From Caulobacter sp. UNC279MFTsu5.1 (GTDB lineage: Bacteria; Pseudomonadota; Alphaproteobacteria; Caulobacterales; Caulobacteraceae): 64,000 nt of DNA. The stretch is from assembly GCF_900114015.1 (NCBI RefSeq), contig NZ_FORN01000010.1, forward strand, positions 62,001-126,000. The letters run 5' to 3'. This document shows, in pieces, positions 13,001 to 20,720 of the stretch (its first letter is position 1; each line of letters starts with the position of its first letter). The notes beneath the pieces are model-generated. The model did no database searches, was not told the origin of the DNA, and saw nothing but the letters and a program-made list of their open reading frames with translations. The position numbers and the translations under genes are program-made.

Positions 13001-13026
13001 CCGCGTGCGCGACTGACAACACTCAT
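10006..13026 (-). CDS. TonB-dependent receptor (oligosaccharide type)
   Basis: Outer-membrane TonB-dependent transporter, 1,006 aa. The signal peptide ends at SAGSANAQ. A TonB box (EIVVTGSRI) lies near residue 57. The plug has FSLRGLTPIRTLTLLDGQRV, VDVVTGGASASYGSDAVGGVVNF-type motifs, and the 22-strand barrel ends with an aromatic C-terminal residue (VGLRYSF), as outer-membrane proteins do. I chose the ATG at 13026, preceded by GGGAGG; the open frame runs 29 codons further without a signal-like sequence. The neighbours on the same strand are two beta-helix proteins upstream and GH43 downstream, so the ligand is probably an oligosaccharide released from plant polysaccharide. A 16-bp perfect palindrome lies 79-94 bp before the start and probably serves as the operator. 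Confidence 0.95.
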   Translation of the reverse strand: MSVVSRARGGSSFLSALFATSAVAVIVSAGSANAQTAQVPAPPAAPEPASATALSEIVVTGSRIRSTGFTAPTPTQALGQADLERNAEPNVFTTIAQLPSLQGSTGATTGTFSTSSGSQGLSSFSLRGLTPIRTLTLLDGQRVVPANITGVPDISLFPQLLVQRVDVVTGGASASYGSDAVGGVVNFITDKKFEGFKANVAGGVTTYGDNEQFLLQVAGGKAFLNDRLHVQVSAEYDDEEGVPAGGFGEDAPGSRDWYTTATLINRGVTNDGSPQYLYREHAQAYQYTKYGLISAGPLQGTAFDQNGNPFQFQYGSNGVPSKAANGAVIGCYSNGGFCVGGDLSGNVGVGTSLQSEIKRMNSYGRIAYDIDDNNEIYATLNVARVESSNQPNPGAATTGLTMSCSNPYLPASVVAACAANNITSFTFGTSNALLPRNISVHPTRTQYRGVIGADGKFTALGTDWRYDAYYQHGENTTNIHVRDILLKNRYNAAVQAVLVNGQIVCADPVARANGCQPINVFGGQRPSDAALAYITPENGPYQHSVQKQDVASINFSGEPINGWAGPVALAFGAEYRREAYHVQGDPYGDGSAASPYTADYPADPLLATAGNNWYAGNYHSGAGKYNVKEAYAEVNVPLVNSEAAGKANLNAAGRWTDYSTSGTVYTWKVGATWDTPVDGVRLRAVTSRDVRAPNLSELYAAPVTTTLPNFTIPSNGTPPPGQPAGPGALLVLQNVVGNPNLKPEIAKNASLGVVLSNPKWLPGFSVSVDWYNIVLNGGISSLSAQQVVNFCYAGLTQYCGSFNFAPPAGTTPYVNAQVFNLASIKTSGFDIEASYRFDIPSVPGHFDLRALATNTHKFVTNQGFPGGSVIDTAGQNSGATPDWKVLAVQSWSSDRFMLSLQERWFSDGVIGGQYIECAAGSCPVGRTAADNNNYPTIDYNQMKGATYVDLSGSYEVKKGLTAYFKVANLFNRDPTPSPQTNTGLDANPALYDLLGRFYHVGLRYSF

Positions 13027-13104
13027 CCTGCAGCCTCCCGTTTTTCGTTGAGTCCATCGACGATGGCCTCGCAGGAATCTGTCAGACAAAAGGGGGGCGA
13101 ACCA

Positions 13105-13120
13105 TACGACCATGGTCGTA
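13105..13120. promoter_or_regulatory. 16-bp perfect palindrome upstream of TonB receptor
   Basis: TACGACCATGGTCGTA reads the same on both strands and is centred 86 bp before the receptor ATG. The 14-mer CGACCATGGTCGTA recurs exactly at 19311-19324 upstream of the beta-helix gene pair. Such sharing between two promoters of one locus strongly suggests a dimeric repressor site. The GntR- or LacI-type regulators at 20040 and 21597 are the candidates. Confidence 0.6.
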
Positions 13121-13165
13121 CATCGGCCGGGCGGCGACCGCCAAAGCGCCCGCCGGTCCTTGGAT

Positions 13166-16100
13166 CTATTGGCCGCGCACCGCGTAGAGCGCGTGATGGG
13201 TCAGGACGAACAGGGTCCGCTTGTCGGGGCCGCCGAAGACCAGCTGAAGCGGTCGTTCGGGCACGTCTAGACGCCCCAGCTCCCGACCGTCCGGGGCGTA
13301 GACGAACACCTGGCCGTTGGCGACATAGACGCGCCCCTCCCCGTCCGTCGCGACGCTCTCGCCGCCGCGATCGGCGAAGGGCTTCAGGTCGGTGATCGCG
13401 CCCTGTTGACCGACCAGGCCGCTATAGGTCTTGTTTTCCGAGCTGTTGGCGATGAACACCCGCTGCCCCGGCCGGGCCGTGGTGAAGCCGTAGGTGTCGA
13501 GCGCGTCCGAGAAACGCAGACCCCGGAAATCGGGCGGTCCTTGTTGGAAGACGCGGTAGGCCGGCAGGATCAGGCTGCCGTCGGGCGAGACGTACTCCCT
13601 GGGCTTGGGCAGGGCCATGTCGCGGGCGAACATCTGCGCCAGGGTGGTGAACTGATAGGTCTCCGGGTCGAGCTGGTCCTTGAACTCGCCGTTGTTCCAC
13701 CAGTTGACCGGCAGCACCGTCGCCGCGGCTGGATGATCGGCCGCCGGGGTCGCGGCGATCACCGTGACCTCGGTGTCGGGACGGCCCGGCCTGAAGCTGT
13801 AGACCGCGCCGTCACGGCCGTCCGACGACAGCACCAGCAGGTTCCCCGAGCCGTCGACGGCCAGGTTGACGGGGTCCAGCGTGTTGTCGCGCACGATCGA
13901 CAGCTTGCGCTCGGCCGACCAGCTGTAGATGCGCTGATGGCGACGGTCGGTGAAATAGAGCGTCCCGGCCGCGTCCACCGCGCCGCCGCCCAGGGAATAG
14001 AAGCCGTCGGCGAGCTTTTCCACCCGGGCGCCGGCCGGGAAGACCGAGGGCGCGACCGGCGGCGGATCGCCGGTCAGGTCCAGCGCCGCGAACTGGCGCT
14101 CGCGGACCTCCAGCCCGCTGGTGAGGTCCTGGATCGCGTTCTCGTAAGGATACTTGGTCAGGCGCAGGAAGGTCGCGCAGCCGTTCTCGTCGCAGGTCGG
14201 AAAGCCGCTTTCGCCGTTCACCGCCACGTTGCGGAATCGGATGTCCCGCGAGTTGTAGACCTTGACCGCCGCGGCGGCCGGCCGCCGCGTCCGGGTCACG
14301 CGATAGGCGTGATAGTTGGCCAGCAGGATGTCGTGGGAGTCGCGGATCTCCAGCGAGACGGTGTCCTCGCCCTCGCCGGCCTCCTCCTCGGTCTGCGGCG
14401 CCAGGAACTCCCAGTTGGCGACCCGGTTGAGGCTGATCTCGCTGCGCACATGGTGTTCGACCGAGGCCTGGTAGACATGGCCGGGCGTCTGGGTGTCCGA
14501 CACGTAGATGCCCGAATAGGCGTAGGTGCTGGGACTCCAGAGGTTGGCGAAGGTCCCGCCGCCGCCGTTGGTCACCCACAGGCTGGGATACTGGCCCGCC
14601 CAGCGCTTGGCCGGATCGGGGTCGGCCGTGGCGTTGGCGTTGTAGGGATTGAACCGCGTCCCGTCGGCGAGGTTGGTGCCGTGGCCGCCCTGGAACTTGA
14701 CGTCGTCGACCAGCGACTGGGCGCCGGCCGTCCACAGCAGGGCCGTGGCGCGCGGGTTGATCCCGCCGGTGTTTAGGCCAAGACCCGAGACAATGGCGTC
14801 GCCTCCGGCGGCGGAGGCCACCAGCGCCTTGGGCGCGCCGACGCCCTGATAGGCCGGGGTTCCGTCCGGCAGCACGATCTGGGTGAGGCTGGGGTGCAGG
14901 CCGATCAACACCGTGTCCGGCCGCAGCTTCAGCGTGTCGGTGACGCGGTAAAAGCCGGCCGGGAAATACACCACGCGATGAGCGTCGATCGTCTTCTGGA
15001 TGGCGGCGGTGTCGTCGGCGGCGTTGTCGCCCTTGGCGCCCAGGGCGCGCACGTTCGCCCAGTCGGACACGGCCGGCAGCGCCCGGATCGCCGGCGGGCG
15101 CGGCGCCGGCAGGCTCGGGATGGCGTCGGCCTTCATGTCGGTCTTGTAGACGCCCATCTGGCCTAGGCCCGGCAGGGTCAGGCCGTAGGTGAACGACGAG
15201 ACCCGATAGGCGCGTCCCCTGCCTGGCTCGGTCGCCCCGCTGTCGCGGAAGCGGGCGAACACCGGAGTGTTGGCGGCCACGGCGTTCTCGAAGCCGACCT
15301 GGGTGTACACGTTGTTCTCGTTGGAGATGACGACCGCCGCCTTCGAGACGTTCTCGAAACGGACGTCCTTGCCCCACAGCCAGTCGCCGTAGCCGCGGTC
15401 GATCTCGATCCCCACGGGGGTGTCGCGCATGGCCACATTGACCAGGGTCAGGCCGGCCTCGTGCTCGCGGATCGCCGCGTCCCTCTGGCCTTCGAACGTC
15501 GAGTCCAGCAGCACGAAGCCCCAGGCCGGCGACGTCTTCTCGGTCAGGATGCCGTAGCGTCCGCCCTTGAAGCGCAGGTCCTCGGCCGCGTTGCCGACCT
15601 GGTAGAGGCCCGCCAGGCCCGAGCCGATGTCGAACTCCATGTGGCTCAAGAAGGCGTGCTGGGCGGCGTGGAAGCGGATCGCCGTCGCCGCCGGATTGCC
15701 CCGGCCGATCTCGAAGTCGATGTTGCTCATCGCCGAATAGAAGGTGGCGGAATTGGCGTCGGCGATCTCCTTGTTGAGCGGCACGCTGCCCGGCGGCGGG
15801 AACGGCACGCGGCGGGCCGGGTCGGGCTTGGCGCCGGCGAAGATCACCATGTTGGCCACGCCCTTCTGGAACCCCGGCGTCGCGTCGCCCAGCAGGATCC
15901 GCGGGCGCGTGGTGCCGACCCCGAACACCCGCACGCCCGGCCACAGGAAGAGCGTCTTGCTGATGCGATAGCGGCCGGACGGCAGGAACACCAGGCCGCC
16001 GCCGGGCTTGGCCGCGGCGGCGTCGATCGCGGCCTGGATCGCGGCCCCATCGTCGGCGCGGCCGTCGCCCTTGCCCCGCACCATGACGGCGGCCGGATCG

Positions 16101-16204
16101 TCGGGCGCGGTCGCGAAGGCCGAGACCGAAGCCGTCGCCGGTCCGCTCGCCGCCACGAGCAGCGCGACCAGGGCCGCGCACGGCGCGACGAACCAGCTCT
16201 TCAT
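13166..16204 (-). CDS. Secreted double beta-helix (pectate-lyase-3/GH55-like) protein with C-terminal beta-propeller
   Basis: Exported protein of 1,012 aa with a signal peptide ending near GPATAS. There are two pectate-lyase-superfamily right-handed beta-helix modules. Each opens with the diagnostic pattern GDGRADDGAAIQAAID (about residue 45) or GDNAADDTAAIQKTID (about 395), followed by VFLPSGRYRIS or VYFPAGFYRVT. This paired arrangement resembles GH55 exo-beta-1,3-glucanases. From about residue 720 an SMP-30/gluconolactonase-like propeller follows (DAAGTLYFTD, LAVDGSGNLLVLSS, ESVATDGEGRVYVANG). It ends with LFVLTHHALYAV. AAAGG precedes the ATG at 16204. It lies 29 bp behind a paralog at 16234-19251, so the two probably form an operon. 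Polysaccharide binding or cleavage is likely; the linkage attacked is not clear. Confidence 0.85.
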   Translation of the reverse strand: MKSWFVAPCAALVALLVAASGPATASVSAFATAPDDPAAVMVRGKGDGRADDGAAIQAAIDAAAAKPGGGLVFLPSGRYRISKTLFLWPGVRVFGVGTTRPRILLGDATPGFQKGVANMVIFAGAKPDPARRVPFPPPGSVPLNKEIADANSATFYSAMSNIDFEIGRGNPAATAIRFHAAQHAFLSHMEFDIGSGLAGLYQVGNAAEDLRFKGGRYGILTEKTSPAWGFVLLDSTFEGQRDAAIREHEAGLTLVNVAMRDTPVGIEIDRGYGDWLWGKDVRFENVSKAAVVISNENNVYTQVGFENAVAANTPVFARFRDSGATEPGRGRAYRVSSFTYGLTLPGLGQMGVYKTDMKADAIPSLPAPRPPAIRALPAVSDWANVRALGAKGDNAADDTAAIQKTIDAHRVVYFPAGFYRVTDTLKLRPDTVLIGLHPSLTQIVLPDGTPAYQGVGAPKALVASAAGGDAIVSGLGLNTGGINPRATALLWTAGAQSLVDDVKFQGGHGTNLADGTRFNPYNANATADPDPAKRWAGQYPSLWVTNGGGGTFANLWSPSTYAYSGIYVSDTQTPGHVYQASVEHHVRSEISLNRVANWEFLAPQTEEEAGEGEDTVSLEIRDSHDILLANYHAYRVTRTRRPAAAAVKVYNSRDIRFRNVAVNGESGFPTCDENGCATFLRLTKYPYENAIQDLTSGLEVRERQFAALDLTGDPPPVAPSVFPAGARVEKLADGFYSLGGGAVDAAGTLYFTDRRHQRIYSWSAERKLSIVRDNTLDPVNLAVDGSGNLLVLSSDGRDGAVYSFRPGRPDTEVTVIAATPAADHPAAATVLPVNWWNNGEFKDQLDPETYQFTTLAQMFARDMALPKPREYVSPDGSLILPAYRVFQQGPPDFRGLRFSDALDTYGFTTARPGQRVFIANSSENKTYSGLVGQQGAITDLKPFADRGGESVATDGEGRVYVANGQVFVYAPDGRELGRLDVPERPLQLVFGGPDKRTLFVLTHHALYAVRGQ

Positions 16205-16233
16205 GGCGAACCTTTTCGTGGTCGGGGTCTTGG

Positions 16234-19200
16234 TCAGGGCGTCACCGCGTAGAGCGAATGGTGGGCGAGGACAAACAGGGTCTTGTCGCCCTCGCCGCCG
16301 AAGATCAGTTGCAGCGGCCGCTCGGGCACGTCGATGCGGCCGGCCAGCCGACCGTCAGGCTCATACTGGAAGATCTGGCCGTTGGCGACGAACACCCGTC
16401 CCTGCCCATCGACCGCCACGCTCTCGCCGCCACGATTGGCGAACACCTTCAGGTCGGTCAGCGTCCCGCCGGGTCCAACCTGGCCGCTATAGGTTTTGTT
16501 TTCCGAGCCGTTGGTGACGAACACCCGCTCGCCGATCGCGCCGCCGATCAGGCCGTTGGCCTGCAGGCTGTCGGACCAGCGCCAGCCGACATGGTCGGGC
16601 GGCCCCTGCCGCCACACCCGAAAGGCCGGCAGCGACAGGCTGCCGTCGGGCGAGACGTATTCCTGCGCCTTGGGCGCGGCGACGTCGCGGGCGAACATCT
16701 CGGCCAGGGTGGTGAACTGGCCGGTGGCCGGATCGTACTGGTCCCTGAATTCGCCGTTGTTCCACCAGTTGACCGGCAGCAGCGTCCTGGCGCCGGCGCG
16801 CGGCGCCGAGACCGTCGGCGCGATCAGGGTCATCGCGTCCTTGGGCCCGTCGGGATCGATCGAATAGACCGAGGCCTGCGGACCGTAGGAAGACACCACC
16901 AGCAGCCTGCCCGAGCGGTCGATCGCCAGGTTCGTGGGATCCAGCGAATGGTCGCGGACCACCTCCAGGCCCTTGGTCCTGGTCCAGCGATAGATCCGCT
17001 GGAAGCGCTTCTCCACGAAGTAGAGCGCGCCGTCCGCGCCCACCGTCGCGCCGGAGATCGACCAGAAGCCGGTTTCCAGCTTTTCGACCTTCCGGCCGCT
17101 GGCGGCGTCCGCCGGCGGCGGCGTGTCGGTGACGTCCAGCACCGCGAACTCGCGCTCGCGCACCTCCAGCTTGCGGGTCTTGTCTTGGATCGCGTTCTCG
17201 AACGGATACTTGCTGGCCCGCAGATAGGTGCCGCAGCTGATCGTGTCGCAAAGGGCGACACCGCTCTCGGCGTTGATGTGGACGTTGCGGAAGCGGATGT
17301 CCGACGAGTTGAACAGTTTCACCGCCGTTTCGGCCGGGTGATACGACCGCGTCACCCGGTAGCCGTGATAGTTGGCGAACAGGATGTTGCGCGAGTTGCG
17401 CACCTCCAGCGACACCGCGTCGGGGCCGTCGCCGACCTCCTGCTCGGTCTGGGGGGCCAGGAACTCCCAGTTCTGGACGTTGTCGAGCACGAACTCGTTG
17501 CGGACGTGATGCTCGACCGAGACCTCGTAGATGTGGCCGGGCGTGTTGGTGTCGGAGATGTAGAAGCCGGCCGAGGCGAAGGTGTTGGGGCTCCAGACGT
17601 TGGCGAACGTGCCGCCGCCGCCGTCCGTGACCCAGATGCTGGGATACTGCGCGTCCCAGCGTCCGTCGGCCACCGGATCGCCGCTTCGCGCCTGGGCCGC
17701 GCCCAGCGGCTTGCCGTCCATGGTGGGCGTGCCGCCGCCGCCCATGATCTTGACGTCGGTCACCTGCGACTCCGCGCCCGACCGCCACAGCAACGCCGAG
17801 GCGCGGGGGTTGACGCGTCCGGTGAAGACGCCCAGCCCGAACAGGATGTTGTCGCCGTCCTTGGGCGTCTCGAGCACGGGCGCCACCGGGCCGACGCCGG
17901 CGTGGCGCGGATTGTCGTCGGGGATCACCAGCTGGGTCATGGCGGGATGCAGGCCGATCAGCACTGTGTCCGGCCGCAGCTTCAGCGTGTCGGTGACCTT
18001 GTAGAAGCCGATCGGCAGGTAGAGCACGCGATGGGTGTCGATCGCCTTCTGGAGGGCGGCGGTGTCGTCGGCCTGGCCGTCGCCCTTCACGCCCAGCGTC
18101 TTGACGTTGGTCCATTGTGCGACCGGCGGCAGCGCGCGAAGGGCCGGGGCCGAAGCCGCCGGCGGGGCCGGCAGCGAAGCCATGTCCACATCGGTCTTGT
18201 ACTCGCCCATCCGGCCCAGGCCCGGCAGCGTCAGGCCGTAGGTGAACGAGGCCACCTTGTAGGCCCGCCCCCTCCCCCCCACGGGGCCGGCCACGGTCTT
18301 GCCGCTGTCGCGGAAGCGGGCGAACACGGGGGTGTTGGACGCCACGGCGTTCTCGAAGCCCACCTGGGTGAAGACGTTGTCTTCGGCGGAGATGACCACC
18401 CCGGCCTTGGAGACGTTCTCGAAACGGACGTTCTTGCCCCACAGGCTGTCGCTGTAGCCCCGGTCGATCTCGATGCCGACCGGCGTGTTCCGGATGGCCA
18501 CGTTGACCAGGGTCAGGTCGACCTCGTGCTCGCGGATCGCCGCGTCGCGCTGACCGTCGAACGTCGAGTCGATCAGGGTGAACTGCCAGGCCGGCGAGGT
18601 CTTTTCAGTGACGATTCCGTAGCGGCCGCCGTGGAAGTGGACGTCCTCCATGATGTTGCCGGCCTGGTAGACCCCGGCGAAGGCCGAGCCCAGGCGAAAG
18701 TCCATGTGGCTGAGGAAGGCGTGCTGAGCCATGCGGAAACGGACCGCCGCGGCGGCCGGATTGCCCTCGCCGATCTCGACGTCGACATTGCTCAAGGCCG
18801 AATAGAAGGTGCCGGAATTGGCGTCGCGCACCTTGTTGGTCGGCGGGACCACGGTCGGCACCGGCACGGGAATGTCGCCCACCTGGTACTGGTCGCCGCC
18901 CGTGAACACGATCATCGTGCCCACGCCTGTCTGGAAGCCCGGGGTGTTGGGGCCCAGCACGAAGACCGGCCGGGTCGCGCCGACCCCGAAGAGGCGCACG
19001 CCCGGCGGCACCAGGATGCTGCGGCTCAGGCGATAGCGGCCCGACGGCAGGAAGACCAGGCCGTGGCCGGTCTTGTCGCGCGCGGCGTCGAGGGCCTGCT
19101 GGACGGCCTGGGTGTCGTCCGCGCGACCGTCACCGACACCCTTGACGGTGATCGCCCGCGGATCGTCGGGCGCGGTGAGCAGAACGGAGCCGGTCGAGGC

Positions 19201-19251
19201 CAGGGCCGGGGTCGAGGCCGCCAGAAACGCCGCCAAAAGGACCGCTCTCAT
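16234..19251 (-). CDS. Tandem paralog of the double beta-helix / beta-propeller protein
   Basis: Exported protein of 1,005 aa with the same domain order as its downstream neighbour: signal peptide, beta-helix opening at GDGRADDTQAVQQALD, second helix at GDGQADDTAALQKAID, and a C-terminal SMP-30-like propeller ending LFVLAHHSLYAV. Long stretches match the paralog closely, for example SHMDF..GSA-type, PVGIEIDRGY and TYSGQVGPGG segments, so it arose by gene duplication. I chose the ATG at 19251 because GAGGAGAG lies just upstream and a clean signal peptide follows; the open frame continues 22 codons further. It is first in its probable operon, and its promoter region contains two palindromes (19273-19286 and 19311-19324). 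Plant polysaccharide degradation is inferred from the neighbours. Confidence 0.85.
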   Translation of the reverse strand: MRAVLLAAFLAASTPALASTGSVLLTAPDDPRAITVKGVGDGRADDTQAVQQALDAARDKTGHGLVFLPSGRYRLSRSILVPPGVRLFGVGATRPVFVLGPNTPGFQTGVGTMIVFTGGDQYQVGDIPVPVPTVVPPTNKVRDANSGTFYSALSNVDVEIGEGNPAAAAVRFRMAQHAFLSHMDFRLGSAFAGVYQAGNIMEDVHFHGGRYGIVTEKTSPAWQFTLIDSTFDGQRDAAIREHEVDLTLVNVAIRNTPVGIEIDRGYSDSLWGKNVRFENVSKAGVVISAEDNVFTQVGFENAVASNTPVFARFRDSGKTVAGPVGGRGRAYKVASFTYGLTLPGLGRMGEYKTDVDMASLPAPPAASAPALRALPPVAQWTNVKTLGVKGDGQADDTAALQKAIDTHRVLYLPIGFYKVTDTLKLRPDTVLIGLHPAMTQLVIPDDNPRHAGVGPVAPVLETPKDGDNILFGLGVFTGRVNPRASALLWRSGAESQVTDVKIMGGGGTPTMDGKPLGAAQARSGDPVADGRWDAQYPSIWVTDGGGGTFANVWSPNTFASAGFYISDTNTPGHIYEVSVEHHVRNEFVLDNVQNWEFLAPQTEQEVGDGPDAVSLEVRNSRNILFANYHGYRVTRSYHPAETAVKLFNSSDIRFRNVHINAESGVALCDTISCGTYLRASKYPFENAIQDKTRKLEVREREFAVLDVTDTPPPADAASGRKVEKLETGFWSISGATVGADGALYFVEKRFQRIYRWTRTKGLEVVRDHSLDPTNLAIDRSGRLLVVSSYGPQASVYSIDPDGPKDAMTLIAPTVSAPRAGARTLLPVNWWNNGEFRDQYDPATGQFTTLAEMFARDVAAPKAQEYVSPDGSLSLPAFRVWRQGPPDHVGWRWSDSLQANGLIGGAIGERVFVTNGSENKTYSGQVGPGGTLTDLKVFANRGGESVAVDGQGRVFVANGQIFQYEPDGRLAGRIDVPERPLQLIFGGEGDKTLFVLAHHSLYAVTP

Positions 19252-19272
19252 GCCGCTCTCCTCGTCACAATC

Positions 19273-19286
19273 CCTTATCGATAAGG
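19273..19286. promoter_or_regulatory. Palindrome CCTTATCGATAAGG in promoter region
   Basis: A perfect 14-bp palindrome 22-35 bp upstream of the beta-helix gene ATG at 19251, close enough to overlap the transcription start or leader. No second copy was found in the window. It could be an operator or a chance palindrome. Confidence 0.35.
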
Positions 19287-19310
19287 AAACCACCGCATGC
19301 CCGCCATCCT

Positions 19311-19324
19311 CGACCATGGTCGTA
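19311..19324. promoter_or_regulatory. Second copy of the CGACCATGGTCGTA operator
   Basis: Identical over 14 bases to 13107-13120. The central 12 bp (CGACCATGGTCG) form a perfect palindrome, centred about 66 bp upstream of the beta-helix operon start at 19251. It probably co-regulates this operon with the TonB receptor. Confidence 0.6.
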
Positions 19325-19417
19325 GTTACGTCCCATCGGCGGCCCGGTAGAACTCGACTTCAACGTACGGCCGCCTGTCGGTCGTTCGACGGACGAGCCA
19401 GCCTTCAAGGAAGCCGC

Positions 19418-19993
19418 TTGCAGTCACCCTCCCCCCCTGCCTCGCCCGCTGGGCTCGCCATCATCGCCATGGGCGTCAGCGGGAGCGGAAAGTCGACGCT
19501 CGGCGCCCTGCTGGCGCGCCGGCTCGATTGCCCGTTCCTGGAAGGCGACGACTTCCATGACGCGCGCGCGGTCGCCAAGATGAGCGCCGGTCAGCCTCTC
19601 GACGACGACGACCGCTGGCCCTGGCTGGATCGGCTGGGCCTGGCCATCGGCGAGGCCGTCGCGTCGGGAGGACGGGCCGTGGCGGCCTGTTCGGCCCTGA
19701 AGCGCGGCTATCGCGAACGCCTGCGCCGCGCCATAGCGGCCCCCACCCGCTTCGTTCTGCTGAACGCGGGCCATGACGAGCTCCTGCGGCGGCTCACCCA
19801 ACGTTCGGGCCACTATATGCCCGCCAGCCTGCTGGACAGCCAGCTGGCCACCCTCGAGCGCCCCGGCGCCGACGAAGCGGTGTTCACGCTCGGGTCCGTC
19901 GCGCCGCCCGAGCGCCTGTGCGACCTCGCCCAGGCCTGGCTGGAAGGCGCCGCGCATCGGGCCGACGGCGCGGCGCGCGCTTCAGGGCATTAG
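19418..19993 (+). CDS. gntK: Gluconokinase, GntK type
   Basis: ATP-dependent phosphorylation of D-gluconate to 6-phosphogluconate, feeding the Entner-Doudoroff or pentose phosphate route. The Walker A loop GVSGSGKST lies at about residues 19-27, followed by the family pattern FLEGDDFHDARAVAKMSAG and CSALKRGYRE, then RSGHYMP.SLLDSQLATLE. About 191 aa, slightly longer than the usual 165-180. I chose the TTG at 19418, with AAGGA ten bases upstream; the first ATG (19469) would cut into the P-loop strand, and the open frame reaches far upstream without similarity. It is divergent from the beta-helix operon and convergent with gntR. Its last three codons and its stop lie in the first copy of a 47-bp repeat that duplicates the 3' end of gntR. 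The extra tail may therefore be recent. Confidence 0.85.
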   Translation: MQSPSPPASPAGLAIIAMGVSGSGKSTLGALLARRLDCPFLEGDDFHDARAVAKMSAGQPLDDDDRWPWLDRLGLAIGEAVASGGRAVAACSALKRGYRERLRRAIAAPTRFVLLNAGHDELLRRLTQRSGHYMPASLLDSQLATLERPGADEAVFTLGSVAPPERLCDLAQAWLEGAAHRADGAARASGH

Positions 19994-20030
19994 CCGCTTT
20001 CGCCCGCGCGAGAGACGCCAGCGCATGGCC
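19984..20030. repeat. 47-bp direct repeat, copy 1 (duplicated gntR 3' end)
   Basis: Matches 20042-20088 at 44 of 47 positions with a 58-bp offset. This copy supplies the last codons and stop of gntK. Copy 2 is the genuine 3' end of gntR. It is a local tandem duplication of convergent gene ends. Confidence 0.85.
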
Positions 20031-20039
20031 TCGACCACG

Positions 20040-20720
20040 CTAGGGCATCAACCGCTTTCGCCCGCGCGAGAGATGCCAGCGCATGGCCAGGGCGGCGCCG
20101 TCGCCGTCCTGGGCGCGGATCGCTTCGACGATCAGCTCGTGCTCGCGCATCATCTCGGCGATCGCTTCCGGCGGTCGCGACCGCGAGATGTCGACCCCCG
20201 CGCGCATGATCCGGTCGACGTCGGGCTGCAGCGCCTCGAACGTGACTAGGAAGGCGGGATTGGCGGTGGCCTGCACGATGCGACGGTGCAGCTCCATGTC
20301 CTCGGCGTGGGCCGGCGCGTTCGACAGCAGAGCCTCGCGCAGGTTCGAGAGCGCGTCCTCGATGCCGGCCATCTCCTCGGCCGAGCGCCGCGCCGCCGCC
20401 AGCCGCGCCGCCTCGGCCTCGAGCACGAAGCGCACCTCGTAGCTGCCCAGGGTCGAGGGCAATTCGGACAGCGGCATGTAGGCGCCCAGTTTGTCCGACG
20501 GGCGGTTCTTGACGAAGGACCCGGCCCCCCGCCGGGCCTCGGTGATGCTGTCGGCGGCCAGCCGCACCAGGGCTTCGCGCACGATGGTGCGCGACATGCC
20601 CAGCGTCTCGGCCAGACGCGACTCGGACGGCAGGCGATCGCCAACCGCCAAGCCATCGGTGTTGATCATCTCGACGATGGCGGTATAGGCCCGGTCGGCT
20701 AGGCGGCCTTGGCTCATCCA
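20040..20720 (-). CDS. GntR-family regulator, FadR subfamily (FCD domain)
   Basis: Transcription factor of 226 aa with an N-terminal winged helix-turn-helix (GDRLPSESRLAETLGMSRTIVREALVRL, at about residues 27-55) and a C-terminal all-helical FCD ligand domain. The FCD domain shows the metal-binding pattern of acidic and histidine residues (MELHRRIVQA and MREHELIVEAI). Members usually repress sugar-acid or carboxylate catabolism and release DNA when they bind the acid. I chose the ATG at 20720, which has GGAGAT upstream; an upstream start at 20744 is possible. It is convergent with gntK, whose 3' end carries a copied piece of this gene. Control of gntK or the polysaccharide genes is inferred from position. 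A CTGTATGACAG motif about 200 bp upstream fits the GT-N3-AC core of this subfamily. Confidence 0.9.
   Translation of the reverse strand, partial: WMSQGRLADRAYTAIVEMINTDGLAVGDRLPSESRLAETLGMSRTIVREALVRLAADSITEARRGAGSFVKNRPSDKLGAYMPLSELPSTLGSYEVRFVLEAEAARLAAARRSAEEMAGIEDALSNLREALLSNAPAHAEDMELHRRIVQATANPAFLVTFEALQPDVDRIMRAGVDISRSRPPEAIAEMMREHELIVEAIRAQDGDGAALAMRWHLSRGRKRLMP
20042..20088. repeat. 47-bp direct repeat, copy 2 (3' end of gntR)
   Basis: The original copy: it encodes the C-terminal residues (MRWHLSRGRKRLMP) of the GntR protein on the minus strand. It differs from copy 1 at three positions. An 11-bp spacer separates the two copies. Confidence 0.85.

Noticed and set aside
16258..19284. 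1,008-codon plus-strand frame opposite the beta-helix gene
   Set aside because: Nearly exact mirror of the real minus-strand gene, composed of RHR/DVG-type low-information residues; caused by GC bias at third codon positions.
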